Below, in pieces: positions 44,663-54,503 of a stretch of DNA of 64,000 nt. The notes under the pieces were generated by a model. The model did no database searches. It had not been told where the DNA came from and saw only the letters and a list, made by a program, of their open reading frames with translations. Each line of letters opens with the position of its first letter. Within the stretch, counting starts at the first letter, position 1. The stretch is from Capnocytophaga haemolytica (GTDB lineage: Bacteria > Bacteroidota > Bacteroidia > Flavobacteriales > Flavobacteriaceae): the NCBI RefSeq assembly GCF_001553545.1, contig NZ_CP014227.1:1408501-1472500 (forward strand), written 5' to 3'. The position numbers were made by a program, and so were the translations under genes.

Positions 44663-44720
44663 AAAATACATTATAAACAATACATTATTCATTGTCAAAT
44701 ATCATTCCAATATAGTGCAA

Positions 44721-44737
44721 CCTGACAAAATGTCAGG
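44721..44737. repeat. Palindrome CCTGACAAAATGTCAGG upstream of secA
   Basis: Seven-base arms CCTGACA/TGTCAGG around AAA. The same element, with one base different at the end, occurs near dnaK at 63572-63588. A degenerate copy is at 44773-44789. Here it is not followed by a T-run. Confidence 0.8.
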
Positions 44738-44828
44738 TCACTAATCATTCATAACTTATGATGTGTAAATTGCCCAGCACAAAGTCAGGCGATTGATACA
44801 TTATAAATTATACATTGTGCATTATTCA

Positions 44829-45050
44829 TTAATATTCGTCCTCATTCCAAAGATAGTCGTCTTCGGAAGGATAATCAGGCCATATTTCATCGATGGACTC
44901 ATACATATCACCCTCGTCTTCTATTTCTTGAAGGTTTTCAACCACTTCCATAGGAGCTCCCGTACGGATCGCATAATCAATGAGTTCGTCTTTCGTCGCA
45001 GGCCAAGGCGCGTCACTTAAATACGATGCAAGTTCTAATGTCCAATACAT
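44829..45050 (-). CDS. DUF2795-domain small acidic protein
   Basis: From the ATG at 45050 the product has 73 residues (MYWTLELASYLSDAPWPATKDELIDYAIRTG...). The first 50 residues fit DUF2795: LELASYLSDAPWPATKDELIDYA, with VVENLQ and the later acidic tail ending EDEY. Relatives are small, often acidic, and of unknown function. The extra 14 residues upstream come from a frame running through the promoter and are not used. The stop codon touches a heptamer array. Confidence 0.75.
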   Translation of the reverse strand: MYWTLELASYLSDAPWPATKDELIDYAIRTGAPMEVVENLQEIEDEGDMYESIDEIWPDYPSEDDYLWNEDEY

Positions 45051-45078
45051 AAATGAATAGGTATTTAAAAAATTTCGG

Positions 45079-45108
45079 CAAAAGTAATACAAATATTTTA
45101 ATTAGCAA
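45079..45108 (-). promoter_or_regulatory. Promoter of the DUF2795 gene
   Basis: On the minus strand TTG (45108-45106), a 19-base spacer, then TACTTTTG (45086-45079). The ATG at 45050 is 28 bases downstream. Confidence 0.75.
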
Positions 45109-45229
45109 GTATAAATAAAAAATTTTTTCTGTATAATTTTAGAATACAATTTCATTATAAGTTTGTGAAGCGTTTATTTGTTCTTTGTCTTAATTCGAAT
45201 GCACAACGAACCCCTAACGAATACAGATA

Positions 45230-45264
45230 AAAGAAAAAAGTCGAGTTCATATAAGCTCGACTTT
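45230..45264 (-). terminator. Terminator of the proS operon
   Basis: A nine-pair stem (arms AAAGTCGAG and CTCGACTTT on the plus strand) followed on the minus strand by TTTTTTCTTTT, just after the proS stop. Confidence 0.9.
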
Positions 45265-45277
45265 ATTTATTGTTGCC

Positions 45278-46756
45278 CTAATACGCCTTCGCGAAGAGTA
45301 CGCGCCCTTTGGAAGGCTTACCTGAGTAGATGCAAGTGCCTGATTCTTCTTTGCGATTGAGAGGAATGCAGCGGATAGTAGCCTTCGTTTCCTCTTTGAT
45401 GCGCTCTTCGGTCTCAGGGGTGCCGTCCCAGTGGGCTGAGAGGAACCCGCCTTTGGTCTCTAAAAGGGTTTTAAACTCCTCATAGCTGTTCACCTCAGTG
45501 ATATGCGTATTACGATAGTCCAATGCCTTCTGGTAGATGTTGTTCTGTATATCCACCAATAGTTGCTCAATATGGGCTACAATGTTTTCCCCTGACACGG
45601 TCTCTTTGGTGAGGGTGTCGCGGCGCGCTACTTCAAAGGTGTTGTTCTCTAAGTCTCTTTGCCCTACGGCTAAGCGTACAGGTACCCCTTTGAGCTCATA
45701 TTCATTGAACTTAAAGCCTGGTTTCTGAGTGTTATCATCATCAAATTTCACACTGATGCCTTTGGCTTTCAGCTCGGTTAAGAGCGGTGCAATGCGCTCG
45801 CGTATCTGTTCTAATTGATCTTCGCCTTTGTAGATAGGCACAATCACCACTTGCAAAGGAGCGAGCTTAGGCGGCAACACCAAGCCTTTGTCGTCGCTGT
45901 GGGTCATAATCAAAGCTCCCATAAGGCGTGTTGATACGCCCCAAGAGCTTGCCCATACATAGTCTAACGTACCTTCTTTAGAAGTAAATTTCACATCAAA
46001 AGCCTTCGCGAAGTTCTGCCCAAGGAAGTGTGAAGTGCCGGCTTGCAATGCTTTGCCGTCTTGCATCAGTGCCTCAATGCAGTAAGTTTCATCTGCCCCT
46101 GCAAAGCGTTCAGTCTCTGTTTTAAGTCCTTTCACGACAGGCACTGCCATAAAGTTTTCTACAAAATCAGCATAGACATTCATCATTTTTTCAGCCTCTT
46201 CAAGGGCTTCTGCTTTGGTAGCGTGGGCAGTGTGCCCTTCTTGCCAAAGGAACTCAGCGGTGCGTAGGAATAAGCGTGTACGCATCTCCCAGCGCACTAC
46301 GTTTGCCCATTGGTTGATGAGGATCGGCAGGTCGCGATAGGATTGTATCCAGTTTTTGTATGTATTCCAGATGATTGCCTCAGAAGTAGGGCGCACGATG
46401 AGTTCTTCCTCGAGCTTAGCCTCTGGGTCTACCATCAACTTACCGGGGTTGTCAGGGTCTGTTTTTAGGCGATAGTGGGTAACTACGGCACATTCTTTGG
46501 CAAACCCCTCAGCGTTCTTCTCTTCAGCCTCAAAGTAGCTACGGGGTACAAATAGTGGAAAGTAGGCATTTACGTGTCCTGTCTCCTTAAACATACGGTC
46601 GAGTTCATCGCGCATCTTCTCCCAGATAGCATAGCCATAAGGCTTGATCACCATACAGCCGCGCACCCCTGAACTCTCAGCCAGCTCAGCGCGAACTACC
46701 AACTCATTGTACCATTTTGAATAATCTTCACCACGTGTGGTTAAACTTTTGCTCAT
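45278..46756 (-). CDS. proS: Prolyl-tRNA synthetase (short, archaeal/eukaryotic type)
   Basis: A class II synthetase charging tRNA-Pro. At 492 residues it lacks the large editing insertion of the E. coli type and matches the archaeal-like ProS group. Landmarks: [62 protein letters not shown], and the anticodon-binding domain with VVIVPIYKG. The C-terminal segment ends with [21 protein letters not shown], a zinc-domain remnant. It begins one base after the ctp stop, in one transcription unit with ctp and dsbD. Confidence 0.95.
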   Translation of the reverse strand: MSKSLTTRGEDYSKWYNELVVRAELAESSGVRGCMVIKPYGYAIWEKMRDELDRMFKETGHVNAYFPLFVPRSYFEAEEKNAEGFAKECAVVTHYRLKTDPDNPGKLMVDPEAKLEEELIVRPTSEAIIWNTYKNWIQSYRDLPILINQWANVVRWEMRTRLFLRTAEFLWQEGHTAHATKAEALEEAEKMMNVYADFVENFMAVPVVKGLKTETERFAGADETYCIEALMQDGKALQAGTSHFLGQNFAKAFDVKFTSKEGTLDYVWASSWGVSTRLMGALIMTHSDDKGLVLPPKLAPLQVVIVPIYKGEDQLEQIRERIAPLLTELKAKGISVKFDDDNTQKPGFKFNEYELKGVPVRLAVGQRDLENNTFEVARRDTLTKETVSGENIVAHIEQLLVDIQNNIYQKALDYRNTHITEVNSYEEFKTLLETKGGFLSAHWDGTPETEERIKEETKATIRCIPLNRKEESGTCIYSGKPSKGRVLFAKAY

Positions 46757-46757
46757 A

Positions 46758-48446
46758 TTAATTTCTTAACTTTTTATTTTTAGAAGGCTTCACAGCCCGT
46801 TTTTTGATTACTTTGTCTTTCCTCAGCATAGCCGTAGAGGTGTGTGAGTGCTCTTTATTGCGGTAGTAGTGCAGGCACTTATCAATGTAATAATCGTGCT
46901 GATTGCGGATGTAGCCCGCTACATTGTCGTTGTACCATATCTCAGCAAGACTTGCTTTCAGATACTTAGACACCTCTGCACTGCTTTGGTATATATTGAT
47001 AAGTATTTTGCGTTCTTTGAGGAACTTACTAAAAGCGGCAAACATCTCCTTGCTGATTTTATAATCTTTGATAAAGACACGTTCATTCGGTTTATGGCTC
47101 TGTTTAGGGTGGCTGTCCAAATATTCAAATAGGAAATAGTCGGTAAGCCCAGAGCTAAGCACCTCACGCACCATATAGGCTTCGGGCTTCATATCCATCG
47201 GGATATAAGCATCGGGATAAATACCCCCGCCACCGTATACAGTTTTACCTTTTGGGGTAGTAAACTTCAAAGAATCGGGCACTGTGGCATTGTCTATCTG
47301 GAAGCTACGTCGCTGATGGCGCAGGTTGTAAGGTTTCTGTATGGAACGACCTGTGGGAGTGTAATAGCGCGCTGTGGTAAGTCGCACAGCTGAGCCGTCG
47401 GGTAGGGGCATCTCACTTTGCACTAAGCCCTTGCCAAAGCTACGTCGCCCGACGATTACCCCACGGTCGTTATCTTGCAAAGCCCCTGCAACAATCTCGC
47501 TGGCAGAAGCTGTATTTTCATTCACCAGCACAAAGAGAGGCTGCTTTTGAAACTTGCCGTTACCTGTGGAATAGGTTTGCTCTATCTCCTTGCGATTGTT
47601 CTTAGTAAAGACAATCATTTTGTCCTTCGGCAGAAACTCATCGGCTATTTGAATGCCTACACTGAGGAAGCCCCCAGCATTGTTGCGCAAGTCGAGTACC
47701 AAGCTGGTTAGCCCTTGCTTTTGCAACTGATTTAGGGCGTCTGAAAATTCATTATAAGTAGTTTCTGCAAAGCGGTTCATACGGATATACCCCAAGGTGT
47801 CATTTACCATATAGTAACAATCGACACTCTTGATAGGTATAAACTTACGTTCAATGGGCAGTTTAAAAAGGCTATCACTACTTTTGCGGTAGAGTGTTAA
47901 ATCAACCTTTGAACCCATCTCTCCTTTAAGTAAACTGCGTATCTTCTCTACTGATAGGTGCTTTCTGTAAAGTGTATCTTTGCCAACCATCAAGATACGG
48001 TCGCCAAAACGTACCCCTTTAGCTTGTGCATCACTGCCTTCAATAGCGCGTATGACCGCAATGGTATCTCTATACATATAGAAACTCACGCCAACCCCTA
48101 CAAACTTACCGCTCATTGTCTCAGCTACCCCTTGTATGTCCTGCTTTGATATGTAGGTAGAGTGAGGGTCTAACTTGCGCAATATGCCATTGACTGTCAG
48201 ATCGACAATGCTATCGGTATTCACCTTATCCACATACTCATTCTCAATATAGTCTATCAGCTTACTCAGCTTAGCCTTATAGGGGTTCTCAGGGATCGTA
48301 TCGCTGTCAGTAATGGGCAAAGGCATAGGAGGGGGCGGTTTAGGAATATAAAAATTCGCTAACTTGCGCCCAGCAATTAGCCCCAAAGCTAAGGCTGCTC
48401 CTATAAAGATAGGTAGTAAGTAGTTCCTACGCCTTATTGCATTCAT
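46758..48446 (-). CDS. S41 C-terminal processing peptidase
   Basis: A 562-residue serine protease of the CtpA/Tsp type, anchored by an N-terminal membrane segment (about 11-30). A PDZ domain (about 95-185, with [37 protein letters not shown]) precedes the catalytic part with Ser in [14 protein letters not shown] and Lys in [14 protein letters not shown] (Ser-Lys dyad). The tail is Lys/Arg-rich. Its job is envelope protein turnover; specific substrates are unknown. It lies 17 bases after dsbD. Confidence 0.92.
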   Translation of the reverse strand: MNAIRRRNYLLPIFIGAALALGLIAGRKLANFYIPKPPPPMPLPITDSDTIPENPYKAKLSKLIDYIENEYVDKVNTDSIVDLTVNGILRKLDPHSTYISKQDIQGVAETMSGKFVGVGVSFYMYRDTIAVIRAIEGSDAQAKGVRFGDRILMVGKDTLYRKHLSVEKIRSLLKGEMGSKVDLTLYRKSSDSLFKLPIERKFIPIKSVDCYYMVNDTLGYIRMNRFAETTYNEFSDALNQLQKQGLTSLVLDLRNNAGGFLSVGIQIADEFLPKDKMIVFTKNNRKEIEQTYSTGNGKFQKQPLFVLVNENTASASEIVAGALQDNDRGVIVGRRSFGKGLVQSEMPLPDGSAVRLTTARYYTPTGRSIQKPYNLRHQRRSFQIDNATVPDSLKFTTPKGKTVYGGGGIYPDAYIPMDMKPEAYMVREVLSSGLTDYFLFEYLDSHPKQSHKPNERVFIKDYKISKEMFAAFSKFLKERKILINIYQSSAEVSKYLKASLAEIWYNDNVAGYIRNQHDYYIDKCLHYYRNKEHSHTSTAMLRKDKVIKKRAVKPSKNKKLRN

Positions 48447-48463
48447 AACATCTTCATATAGTA

Positions 48464-50578
48464 TTATTTATTTTTAAAAGCATTAATACCTTTCTCAAGC
48501 CACGCTGTGTACTCATCCGCATCGGGCGTATAGCCCACAGGAGGCACTAAGTTCTGCTCGTCGTGCCCCATCAACACGTAGAAAGGCTGTGAGTTAGATT
48601 GGTATCTAACTGTTTGGAACTCACTCCACTTCTTGCCAATGGTAGTGAGCATCTTGCCTTTCTCAAGCACTGATGGCACTACCTTATCGGCAGGCAAATC
48701 GCGCTTATCATCTACGAATAGCGAGATAAGCACCACTTCATTTTTAAGTTTCTCTAATACGCGCGAGTCTGTCCATACGTTGTTCTCCATCTTGCGGCAA
48801 TTCACGCACGCTTTACCCGTGAAGTCAATCAGCACAGGTTTGCCTACCTGCTTTGCATACGCTAAACCTTCCTCGTAATCCTCAAAAGTAACAATATTGT
48901 GAGGCTTGAAGAGGTGGGCTCCGTGTGGCAAAGCGGCTTCTGCACGGGTCATATCGGCTCCCCCTCCCGTATTGCTATAGCCCACGCCATAAGGCGATTC
49001 ACTGTAATGTTGCGGTGGCGGAAAGGCACTGATCAGATGCAAAGGTGCCCCCCAAAGCCCTGGTAATAAATAGAGTGTAAAGACCAACGAAGTAAGCCCT
49101 AAGCTCAATCGCCCCACTGAGATATGCTCTATAGGGGAATCGTGCGGTAGGCGTATCTTGCCAAATAAGTAAAGCGTAAGGGTTGCAAAGATGGCAATCC
49201 AGATGGCGACAAATACTTCGCGCTCTAACCAATGTCCTTCAATGACTAAGTCAGCATTCGAGAGGAATTTAAAGGCTAATGCCAATTCCACAAAACCTAA
49301 GACTACCTTCACCGTATTGAGCCATCCGCCCGACTTGGGCATCGCATTGAGCCACCCTGGGAAAGCTGCAAAGAGGGTAAAAGGCAACGCTATTGCCAAT
49401 GAGAAGCCCAACATACCCATCACAGGGGCAATCCCTCCCTCAGTGGCTGCTTGCACTAAGAGCGTCCCTACGATAGGTCCTGTGCACGAGAAGGATACAA
49501 TAGCCAACGCCAATGCCATAAAGAAGATGCCTACAAAGCCCTTGTGATCGGCTTGGGCATCTACCTTAGTGCTCCACGAACTCGGCAGGGTAATCTCAAA
49601 AGCCCCCAAAAAGGAGATAGAGAATATTACCAATATCACAAAGAAGAGGAGATTAAATAGCACACTGCTCGAGAGCGCATTCAGAGAATCTGCACCAAAG
49701 GCTGCTGTAACCACGGAACCTAAAATCACATAGATCACCACGATGGAGACTCCGTAGAAGATCGCATTGCGCACCCCCGCTGCTTTGGTTTTACTCTGCT
49801 TGGTAAAGTAGCTCACCGTCATTGGTATCATAGGGAATACACAAGGGGTCAGCAAAGCCAGAAAGCCCGATAAGAACGCGAGGAAGAATATCGTCCATAC
49901 GTTCTGAGCTTTCAATGGAGTGCTCTCAGCAGTGGGCTTTACGCTTTGCGTATCACTCACCACTTGCTGGGTGCTATTGCTCTCTGTGCTCAATGTTTGT
50001 TGCTCAGTATTAGATTCTTGTGAGCCTATAATTCCGCCCATCTGTGGCTGTAAGGTTGCGCTTTGGGCTGCCATTTGTGTATGGTTATCCCCTTGCTGGG
50101 CACTTACCGCTGCTGCCTGACCGCTTACTTTCGCATTTACAGCAAAGGATAAATCCACTGACTTAGGGGCTAAGCAATTGCGATCGTTACAGCTCATAAA
50201 CTCAACGCTCGCATTGATGGTACTTACTGATTTTAATACTTTTATATGCTGCTTAAACGTTACCTTGTCGTAGTAAAAAGAGATGACCATATCAAACATC
50301 TCCTCGTGCTTAGTGATAGGCTGTGGCACGCTCAGCATCTTACCCACCAACTGATAGTCTGCACTTTTAGGGAAGGTAAACGCCGTAGCCACAGGACCAC
50401 CCTCAGGCACATTGAGCCCATAGATCTTCCAGCCCTTCTCAAGGGTAGCGGTGCTTACCAAGTTGTATTCAGTATCGCTTAGCTTTTCAACGCTCGTAGT
50501 CCATTTCACAGGGTTTAATATTTGCGCCTGAGTAAGCAAGCTAAAGCCTAATGCTATGATAAATAAAAGTCTTTTCAT
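48464..50578 (-). CDS. dsbD: DsbD-like thiol:disulfide interchange protein
   Basis: A 704-residue inner-membrane protein moving electrons from the cytoplasm to the periplasm. It has a signal peptide (to about AQ, residue 18), an N-terminal domain with a cysteine pair (SCNDRNCLAPKS), a Ser/Gln-rich linker (about 160-225), a core of eight membrane spans (about 230-520) with CVFPMIPMT and SCTGPIVGTLL, and a C-terminal thioredoxin-like domain with CVNC (Cys591, Cys594). A promoter precedes it. It probably supports disulfide reduction and cytochrome maturation, as in the family. Confidence 0.93.
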   Translation of the reverse strand: MKRLLFIIALGFSLLTQAQILNPVKWTTSVEKLSDTEYNLVSTATLEKGWKIYGLNVPEGGPVATAFTFPKSADYQLVGKMLSVPQPITKHEEMFDMVISFYYDKVTFKQHIKVLKSVSTINASVEFMSCNDRNCLAPKSVDLSFAVNAKVSGQAAAVSAQQGDNHTQMAAQSATLQPQMGGIIGSQESNTEQQTLSTESNSTQQVVSDTQSVKPTAESTPLKAQNVWTIFFLAFLSGFLALLTPCVFPMIPMTVSYFTKQSKTKAAGVRNAIFYGVSIVVIYVILGSVVTAAFGADSLNALSSSVLFNLLFFVILVIFSISFLGAFEITLPSSWSTKVDAQADHKGFVGIFFMALALAIVSFSCTGPIVGTLLVQAATEGGIAPVMGMLGFSLAIALPFTLFAAFPGWLNAMPKSGGWLNTVKVVLGFVELALAFKFLSNADLVIEGHWLEREVFVAIWIAIFATLTLYLFGKIRLPHDSPIEHISVGRLSLGLTSLVFTLYLLPGLWGAPLHLISAFPPPQHYSESPYGVGYSNTGGGADMTRAEAALPHGAHLFKPHNIVTFEDYEEGLAYAKQVGKPVLIDFTGKACVNCRKMENNVWTDSRVLEKLKNEVVLISLFVDDKRDLPADKVVPSVLEKGKMLTTIGKKWSEFQTVRYQSNSQPFYVLMGHDEQNLVPPVGYTPDADEYTAWLEKGINAFKNK

Positions 50579-50623
50579 TGAATGATAGCTATTTATGAGT
50601 TAAAGGTAGCCTATTTTGCGCTG

Positions 50624-50655
50624 CAAAGGTACAGCAAAATAAGTAGACTGCCAAA
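50624..50655 (-). promoter_or_regulatory. Promoter of dsbD-ctp-proS
   Basis: On the minus strand TTTG (50655-50652), a 20-base spacer, then TACCTTTG (50631-50624). The dsbD ATG is 46 bases downstream. Confidence 0.75.
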
Positions 50656-50813
50656 CATTTTCTACACATTTTTTAGTGATAAGGATTATACCAAAGATCG
50701 TGCCATAATCTCAGATTGTGCATTATGAAGTTAAAAGGCTAAATAATAGTATATTTTACTAAAATAATATGTTTTACTTGATTTAGACTTGTCTAAAAAC
50801 CGCTTAACTCCTT

Positions 50814-50868
50814 CCGTACTGGTACCGTACTGATACCGTACATAATCCGTACTGATACCGTTAGGAAA
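50814..50868. repeat. 11-base tandem repeats (CCGTACTGATA)
   Basis: Units start at 50814, 50825, 50836, 50847 and 50858: CCGTACTGGTA, CCGTACTGATA, CCGTACATAAT, CCGTACTGATA, CCGTTAGGAAA. The step is exactly 11. They lie between the dsbD promoter and the end of fic, in a 250-base spacer without a gene. Confidence 0.85.
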
Positions 50869-50905
50869 TTTTTCTAATATGCTATTGTGGGATAATTGAC
50901 ATTCC

Positions 50906-51454
50906 TTAGCCCTCGTAGCCTTCGTAATAGTAGGACTGTTCTATTCCTTTGAAGATAACATTGTGGTCGTTCATATTCTCTGTAAGTGCTGCCTGCAGCA
51001 ACACTCTCAGCTCTAAGTCGTTGATAGGGCTGCGTTCCATTGCTTGTAAGTAAGCCGTTTTATCCACCTGTTGCCAATCGACTACTTTGTTGAGGTTCTT
51101 TTTAAGCATTCTATCCAACCATATACGCATACTGCGTCCATTGCCTTCCATAAAAGGATGCGCAATATTCATCTCTACGTATTTGGCGATGATAGCCTCA
51201 AAACTATCTTCGGGCATCTGCTCTATAAGAGGCAGATTTGCACTGAGGAACATACTGTTGGCAAACCTAAAACCACCTTTGGAGATATTCACCTCTCGCA
51301 CTTTCCCTGCAAAGTCATACAAGCCCTCAAACAAATGCCGATGTATATCGCACAAGCCCCTTACTGTGCCTACTTCTATTGCCTCAATAGCACCAGAGGC
51401 AAACAATGCTTTTGCTTGCTCTAAACTTTTCTTATCTATATCTTTATTGTTCAT
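50906..51454 (-). CDS. Fic-domain adenylyltransferase (class III-like)
   Basis: The 182-residue protein carries the Fic motif [14 protein letters not shown] (His99) and the flap region with [10 protein letters not shown]. Such enzymes transfer AMP from ATP to target proteins. The C-terminus ends [13 protein letters not shown], which contains SxxxEG (Ser174, Glu178, Gly179), the autoinhibitory motif of class III Fic proteins when placed at the C-terminus, as in the Neisseria enzyme. No separate antitoxin gene is adjacent. A heptamer array lies between it and the methyltransferase gene. Confidence 0.9.
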   Translation of the reverse strand: MNNKDIDKKSLEQAKALFASGAIEAIEVGTVRGLCDIHRHLFEGLYDFAGKVREVNISKGGFRFANSMFLSANLPLIEQMPEDSFEAIIAKYVEMNIAHPFMEGNGRSMRIWLDRMLKKNLNKVVDWQQVDKTAYLQAMERSPINDLELRVLLQAALTENMNDHNVIFKGIEQSYYYEGYEG

Positions 51455-51462
51455 AACGCCTA

Positions 51463-51511
51463 CTAATCGCTATCTCCTATTCGCTAATCGCTATTCGCTA
51501 ATCGCTAATCT
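51463..51511. repeat. Heptamer array between fic and rsmB, reaching into rsmB
   Basis: Units CTAATCG, CTATCTC, CTATTCG, CTAATCG, CTATTCG, CTAATCG, CTAATCT in one register. The last three units cover the final codons and stop of the methyltransferase gene (stop at 51491-51493), so its LAISE tail is encoded by the array. Confidence 0.85.
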
Positions 51512-52708
51512 TGCCATATAAAACCCATCATAGCCACTTTCGTGTGCCCATATACATTGTTCCTCTTCAAGCACAAACCCTTTGCCAGCCTCTGAGGCTA
51601 AGAACGCCTCCACTTGCTTGTGGTTTTCAGAAGGCAGGATAGAGCAAGTCGCATATACCAACTTGCCGCTGGGTTTGAGGAGTTTGGCATACTGTTGTAG
51701 CACAGTTTGTTGGGTGGTGCGTATCTCGTCTAAAAACTCGGGAGTGAGCTTCCACTTAGCATCAGGATTACGCCTGAGCACGCCCAATCCACTGCACGGA
51801 GCATCGATGAGCACACGGTCAGCAGTGCCTCGCCAGCGTTTGAGTTGTTGAGGCTCTACCAAGCGCGTTTCGATATTAAAGGCTCCTGCACGGCGCGCAC
51901 GACGTTTGAGTTCTTGCAATTTAGCCTCGTAAATATCCATAGCGAGAATCTGCCCCTTGTTTTGCATCAGGGCTGCTAAGTGCAGCGTCTTGCCTCCAGC
52001 CCCTGCACAGCAGTCTATCACACGCTTTACGCTGCTGTCGAGTTGCAAAAACGGAGCTACGCGCTGTGAGGAGGCATCCTGCACCTCAAAGAGTCCCTCA
52101 GCAAAAGCCTTAGTTTTAAACACGTTCGTACGCTCTGTAAGGCGCAGAGCATCAGGGTAATCGTTCAGTGTGGAGGCTTCTACGCCCTCCGCTGCCAAAC
52201 GTTCGCAAAGCTGCGCAACAGTGGTTTTAAGCCTATTGGCACGCAGCACTACGGGAGCTTGCACATTGAGGGCGCGCAATTCTTGCTCCCAAAAAGCAGC
52301 TCCTAACTCTGCCACTCCTGCCGCATCTAACCAATCGGGGACAGACTCACACAGCTTTCGCACTTTTGAAAACGCACCAAACTGTTCTTTAACCTTATGT
52401 TCAGACACTGCCTCAAAGTAATCCCCCCAATCGGGCAAAGCAATTTGGTGTAGCACTGCCCATACGGCAAACAGACGCCTGAGTCCTTGCTGCGTATAAG
52501 GCGACTGCACCTCGGCTATCTCTGCATAAAGCCGCCGCCAGCGCACGATGTCGTAAAGCGTTTCAGCGATGAAAGCCCTATCGCGAGCCCCCCAGCGTTT
52601 ATCTTTTTTTAGCTGCCGCTCAGCAACCTTATCGGCATAATAGCCCTCATTGAAGATCAATCCCAAACCTTCAACGACAGCCTCGACTAAGTTTTTGTGT
52701 AATTTCAT
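51491..52708 (-). CDS. rsmB: RsmB/NOP-type rRNA (cytosine-5) methyltransferase
   Basis: A SAM-dependent enzyme of 405 residues predicted to methylate C5 of a cytosine in 16S rRNA. It has an N-terminal NusB-like region (about 1-130) and the methyltransferase core: CCAGAGGKTLHLA (SAM binding), AMDIYEAKLQELKRRARRAG, DAPCSGLGVLRRNPD (motif IV cysteine) and YATCSILPSENHKQVEAFL (catalytic cysteine). Exact target base is not certain, so the gene name is tentative. The last residues LAISE are produced by a heptamer array. Confidence 0.85.
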   Translation of the reverse strand: MKLHKNLVEAVVEGLGLIFNEGYYADKVAERQLKKDKRWGARDRAFIAETLYDIVRWRRLYAEIAEVQSPYTQQGLRRLFAVWAVLHQIALPDWGDYFEAVSEHKVKEQFGAFSKVRKLCESVPDWLDAAGVAELGAAFWEQELRALNVQAPVVLRANRLKTTVAQLCERLAAEGVEASTLNDYPDALRLTERTNVFKTKAFAEGLFEVQDASSQRVAPFLQLDSSVKRVIDCCAGAGGKTLHLAALMQNKGQILAMDIYEAKLQELKRRARRAGAFNIETRLVEPQQLKRWRGTADRVLIDAPCSGLGVLRRNPDAKWKLTPEFLDEIRTTQQTVLQQYAKLLKPSGKLVYATCSILPSENHKQVEAFLASEAGKGFVLEEEQCIWAHESGYDGFYMARLAISE

Positions 52709-52712
52709 TCTT

Positions 52713-52747
52713 TAGCTCTTAGCGAATAGCTTTTAGCTTTTAGTCCT
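52713..52747. repeat. Heptamer array upstream of rsmB (5 units)
   Basis: TAGCTCT, TAGCGAA, TAGCTTT, TAGCTTT, TAGTCCT in one register just before the methyltransferase start. Similar CTATTCG units occur at 52870-52904 beside the porin stop. Confidence 0.7.
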
Positions 52748-52772
52748 GTTGCTATAAGCTATATTCAATTTG

Positions 52773-52802
52773 CAAAAGTACTACTTTTCAGCAAAACCGC
52801 AA
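52773..52802 (-). promoter_or_regulatory. Promoter of the methyltransferase gene
   Basis: On the minus strand TTG (52802-52800), a 19-base spacer, then TACTTTTG (52780-52773). The ATG at 52708 is 64 bases downstream. Confidence 0.65.
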
Positions 52803-52816
52803 TACCCATACAAAAG

Positions 52817-52867
52817 AGGCTGCCCAAAAAGTGTCATTGCAGTGTGCTAACACTTTTTGGACAGCCT
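52817..52867 (-). terminator. Long hairpin terminator of the porin gene
   Basis: An 18-base arm (52817-52834, AGGCTGCCCAAAAAGTGT) pairs with 52850-52867 with one mismatch; the loop is 15 bases. On the minus strand it is followed by TCTTTTG. It lies 36 bases after the porin stop. Confidence 0.85.
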
Positions 52868-52903
52868 TTCTATTCGCTATTCGCTTATTTCTAATTCGCT
52901 AAT

Positions 52904-54481
52904 TTAGAATAATCTCGCGGTAAAGGTAAACAAGAAGTTGCCTTGGGTAGACTTGATTTCTGCCTTGTCAGTGAGTACGTTCTCGTACATCTGGAAGGTG
53001 TTGGTTTGCTTAGCCACATCGTACGAAGCATCTAAGCGTACCCCACCGAGGGTTACCCCAATACCTCCTGAATAAGCGGTAAGGTCACCCACAGGAGCAA
53101 TCTCCTTGCGGTAAGGACTTTGCTCATAGCGGTAGCCCGCTCTGAAACTCCAATAGTTGGTAGCCCCGCCCATCTTGAAAGGCACACGGAACTCCCCACC
53201 GATGCGTAACGCGGAGGTATCGCCCAAATCTTTTTGGATAATCTGGTTTTCATCTCTCATATTGCTACTGCGGAAAGTGAGATTGTCATACGCCTTGTAA
53301 GTGTAATCCACGCTTAGGATAGCGCGCTTAGCAATGATATAAGCCGCACTTCCTGTCCACGCACTTGGCGTACGGAACTTGTACTCGCGTTCGAACCATA
53401 TAGGGTCGCTATAGTGATTGAGTAATTCTAAATCACGATCCTGAGTGCCTACTTTTGAATAGAGTACCTCACGGTATTGCTCTTTCATACTGTACCACGT
53501 AGGTGATTGATAGCTAACCCCGAGGCGCAAACCTTCAATAGGCTTAGCAATAGCCCCTAATTGAAATGAGAACCCGCTACCTGTAGTCTCTACCCTTTGT
53601 TGATGATTGACATAAGTAACCGTTGAGTTGTCTCCATTAGCATCATCGCGCAGACCGTAAAATGCCCTCTCATTGATACTATGACTATTCAAATTGGTAC
53701 CTACAAATACATAATCCCCCAACTGCATTCCAAAGTTAAAGTTGTACTTATTCACATACCCATCTCTTTCCAATTTGTATTTGTGCTTCCAATTATTACC
53801 ACCATTAGAAGTATAACTTGTGTTGGTCGCTGTAAGCGCAACAGGCTCTACAATTCCCGAGATTACGCCCAAGAAAGCCGTACAGGCATTGCCTCGCAAG
53901 TGTGCATACTGTTCTCCTACATCCTCCTGATACCAGCGCGTATTGATATTGCGATTGTATAAATCAATGGGTGTTAAGTAGCCAAACTGATAGCCACTGC
54001 CTCCATTCCCAGCGTTTGCATAATGCGTAAAATAGTCTGTCAGCCCCTTTCCTCCATTCCCAAAATAAGTAAACTTATCCACATCAAAGTTCTTCATCTG
54101 GTTATAGTTAAAAGCGAAAGTAATCTTCTTTACCACAGGCTCACCTGTAGGGATAACAAAGTTTACGCTAAACTGATTGACATTAAAATCATTCATCTTA
54201 TCAGTGCTCTTGGTGTCTAAGAAATGAATGTCATACTTACGGGCGTTGTTGTTCAGTGAAAACGAAATCTCCGAACCGTTATACACTGCACTTCCCGCAG
54301 GGTTGATATTGATTGCTGAAGGATCGCCGCCGAGGGCACCAAAGGCACCGCTCAACCCGCGAAAGCGCGCCGTAGCGCCCAATTCCTCAGTGCTGTAGCG
54401 CAGCGCATCGCCGTAATTCTGTGCACTTGCAGCTGCCCCACCGAGTAGGGCAAAGGCTGCTAAATAATATATTCTCTTCAT
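52904..54481 (-). CDS. FadL/OmpP1-type outer-membrane transport protein
   Basis: A 525-residue outer-membrane beta-barrel protein from the ATG at 54481 (MKRIYYLAAFALLGGAAASAQ signal peptide). The N-terminal block NYGDALRYSTEELGATARFRGLSGAFGALGGDPSAININPAG is the family plug signature, followed by alternating beta strands and a terminal aromatic residue (FTARLF). The substrate is probably hydrophobic. A further upstream ATG at 54493 is possible but adds four residues to the signal peptide. It is followed by the porin terminator and preceded by the lipoprotein gene. Confidence 0.87.
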   Translation of the reverse strand: MKRIYYLAAFALLGGAAASAQNYGDALRYSTEELGATARFRGLSGAFGALGGDPSAININPAGSAVYNGSEISFSLNNNARKYDIHFLDTKSTDKMNDFNVNQFSVNFVIPTGEPVVKKITFAFNYNQMKNFDVDKFTYFGNGGKGLTDYFTHYANAGNGGSGYQFGYLTPIDLYNRNINTRWYQEDVGEQYAHLRGNACTAFLGVISGIVEPVALTATNTSYTSNGGNNWKHKYKLERDGYVNKYNFNFGMQLGDYVFVGTNLNSHSINERAFYGLRDDANGDNSTVTYVNHQQRVETTGSGFSFQLGAIAKPIEGLRLGVSYQSPTWYSMKEQYREVLYSKVGTQDRDLELLNHYSDPIWFEREYKFRTPSAWTGSAAYIIAKRAILSVDYTYKAYDNLTFRSSNMRDENQIIQKDLGDTSALRIGGEFRVPFKMGGATNYWSFRAGYRYEQSPYRKEIAPVGDLTAYSGGIGVTLGGVRLDASYDVAKQTNTFQMYENVLTDKAEIKSTQGNFLFTFTARLF

Positions 54482-54503
54482 ATACGTGTCCATTTAAGTG
54501 TTA

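Noticed and set aside
50906..51454. Fic with a separate antitoxin gene
   Set aside because: No small antitoxin frame lies beside it; the inhibitory motif is in the protein itself.
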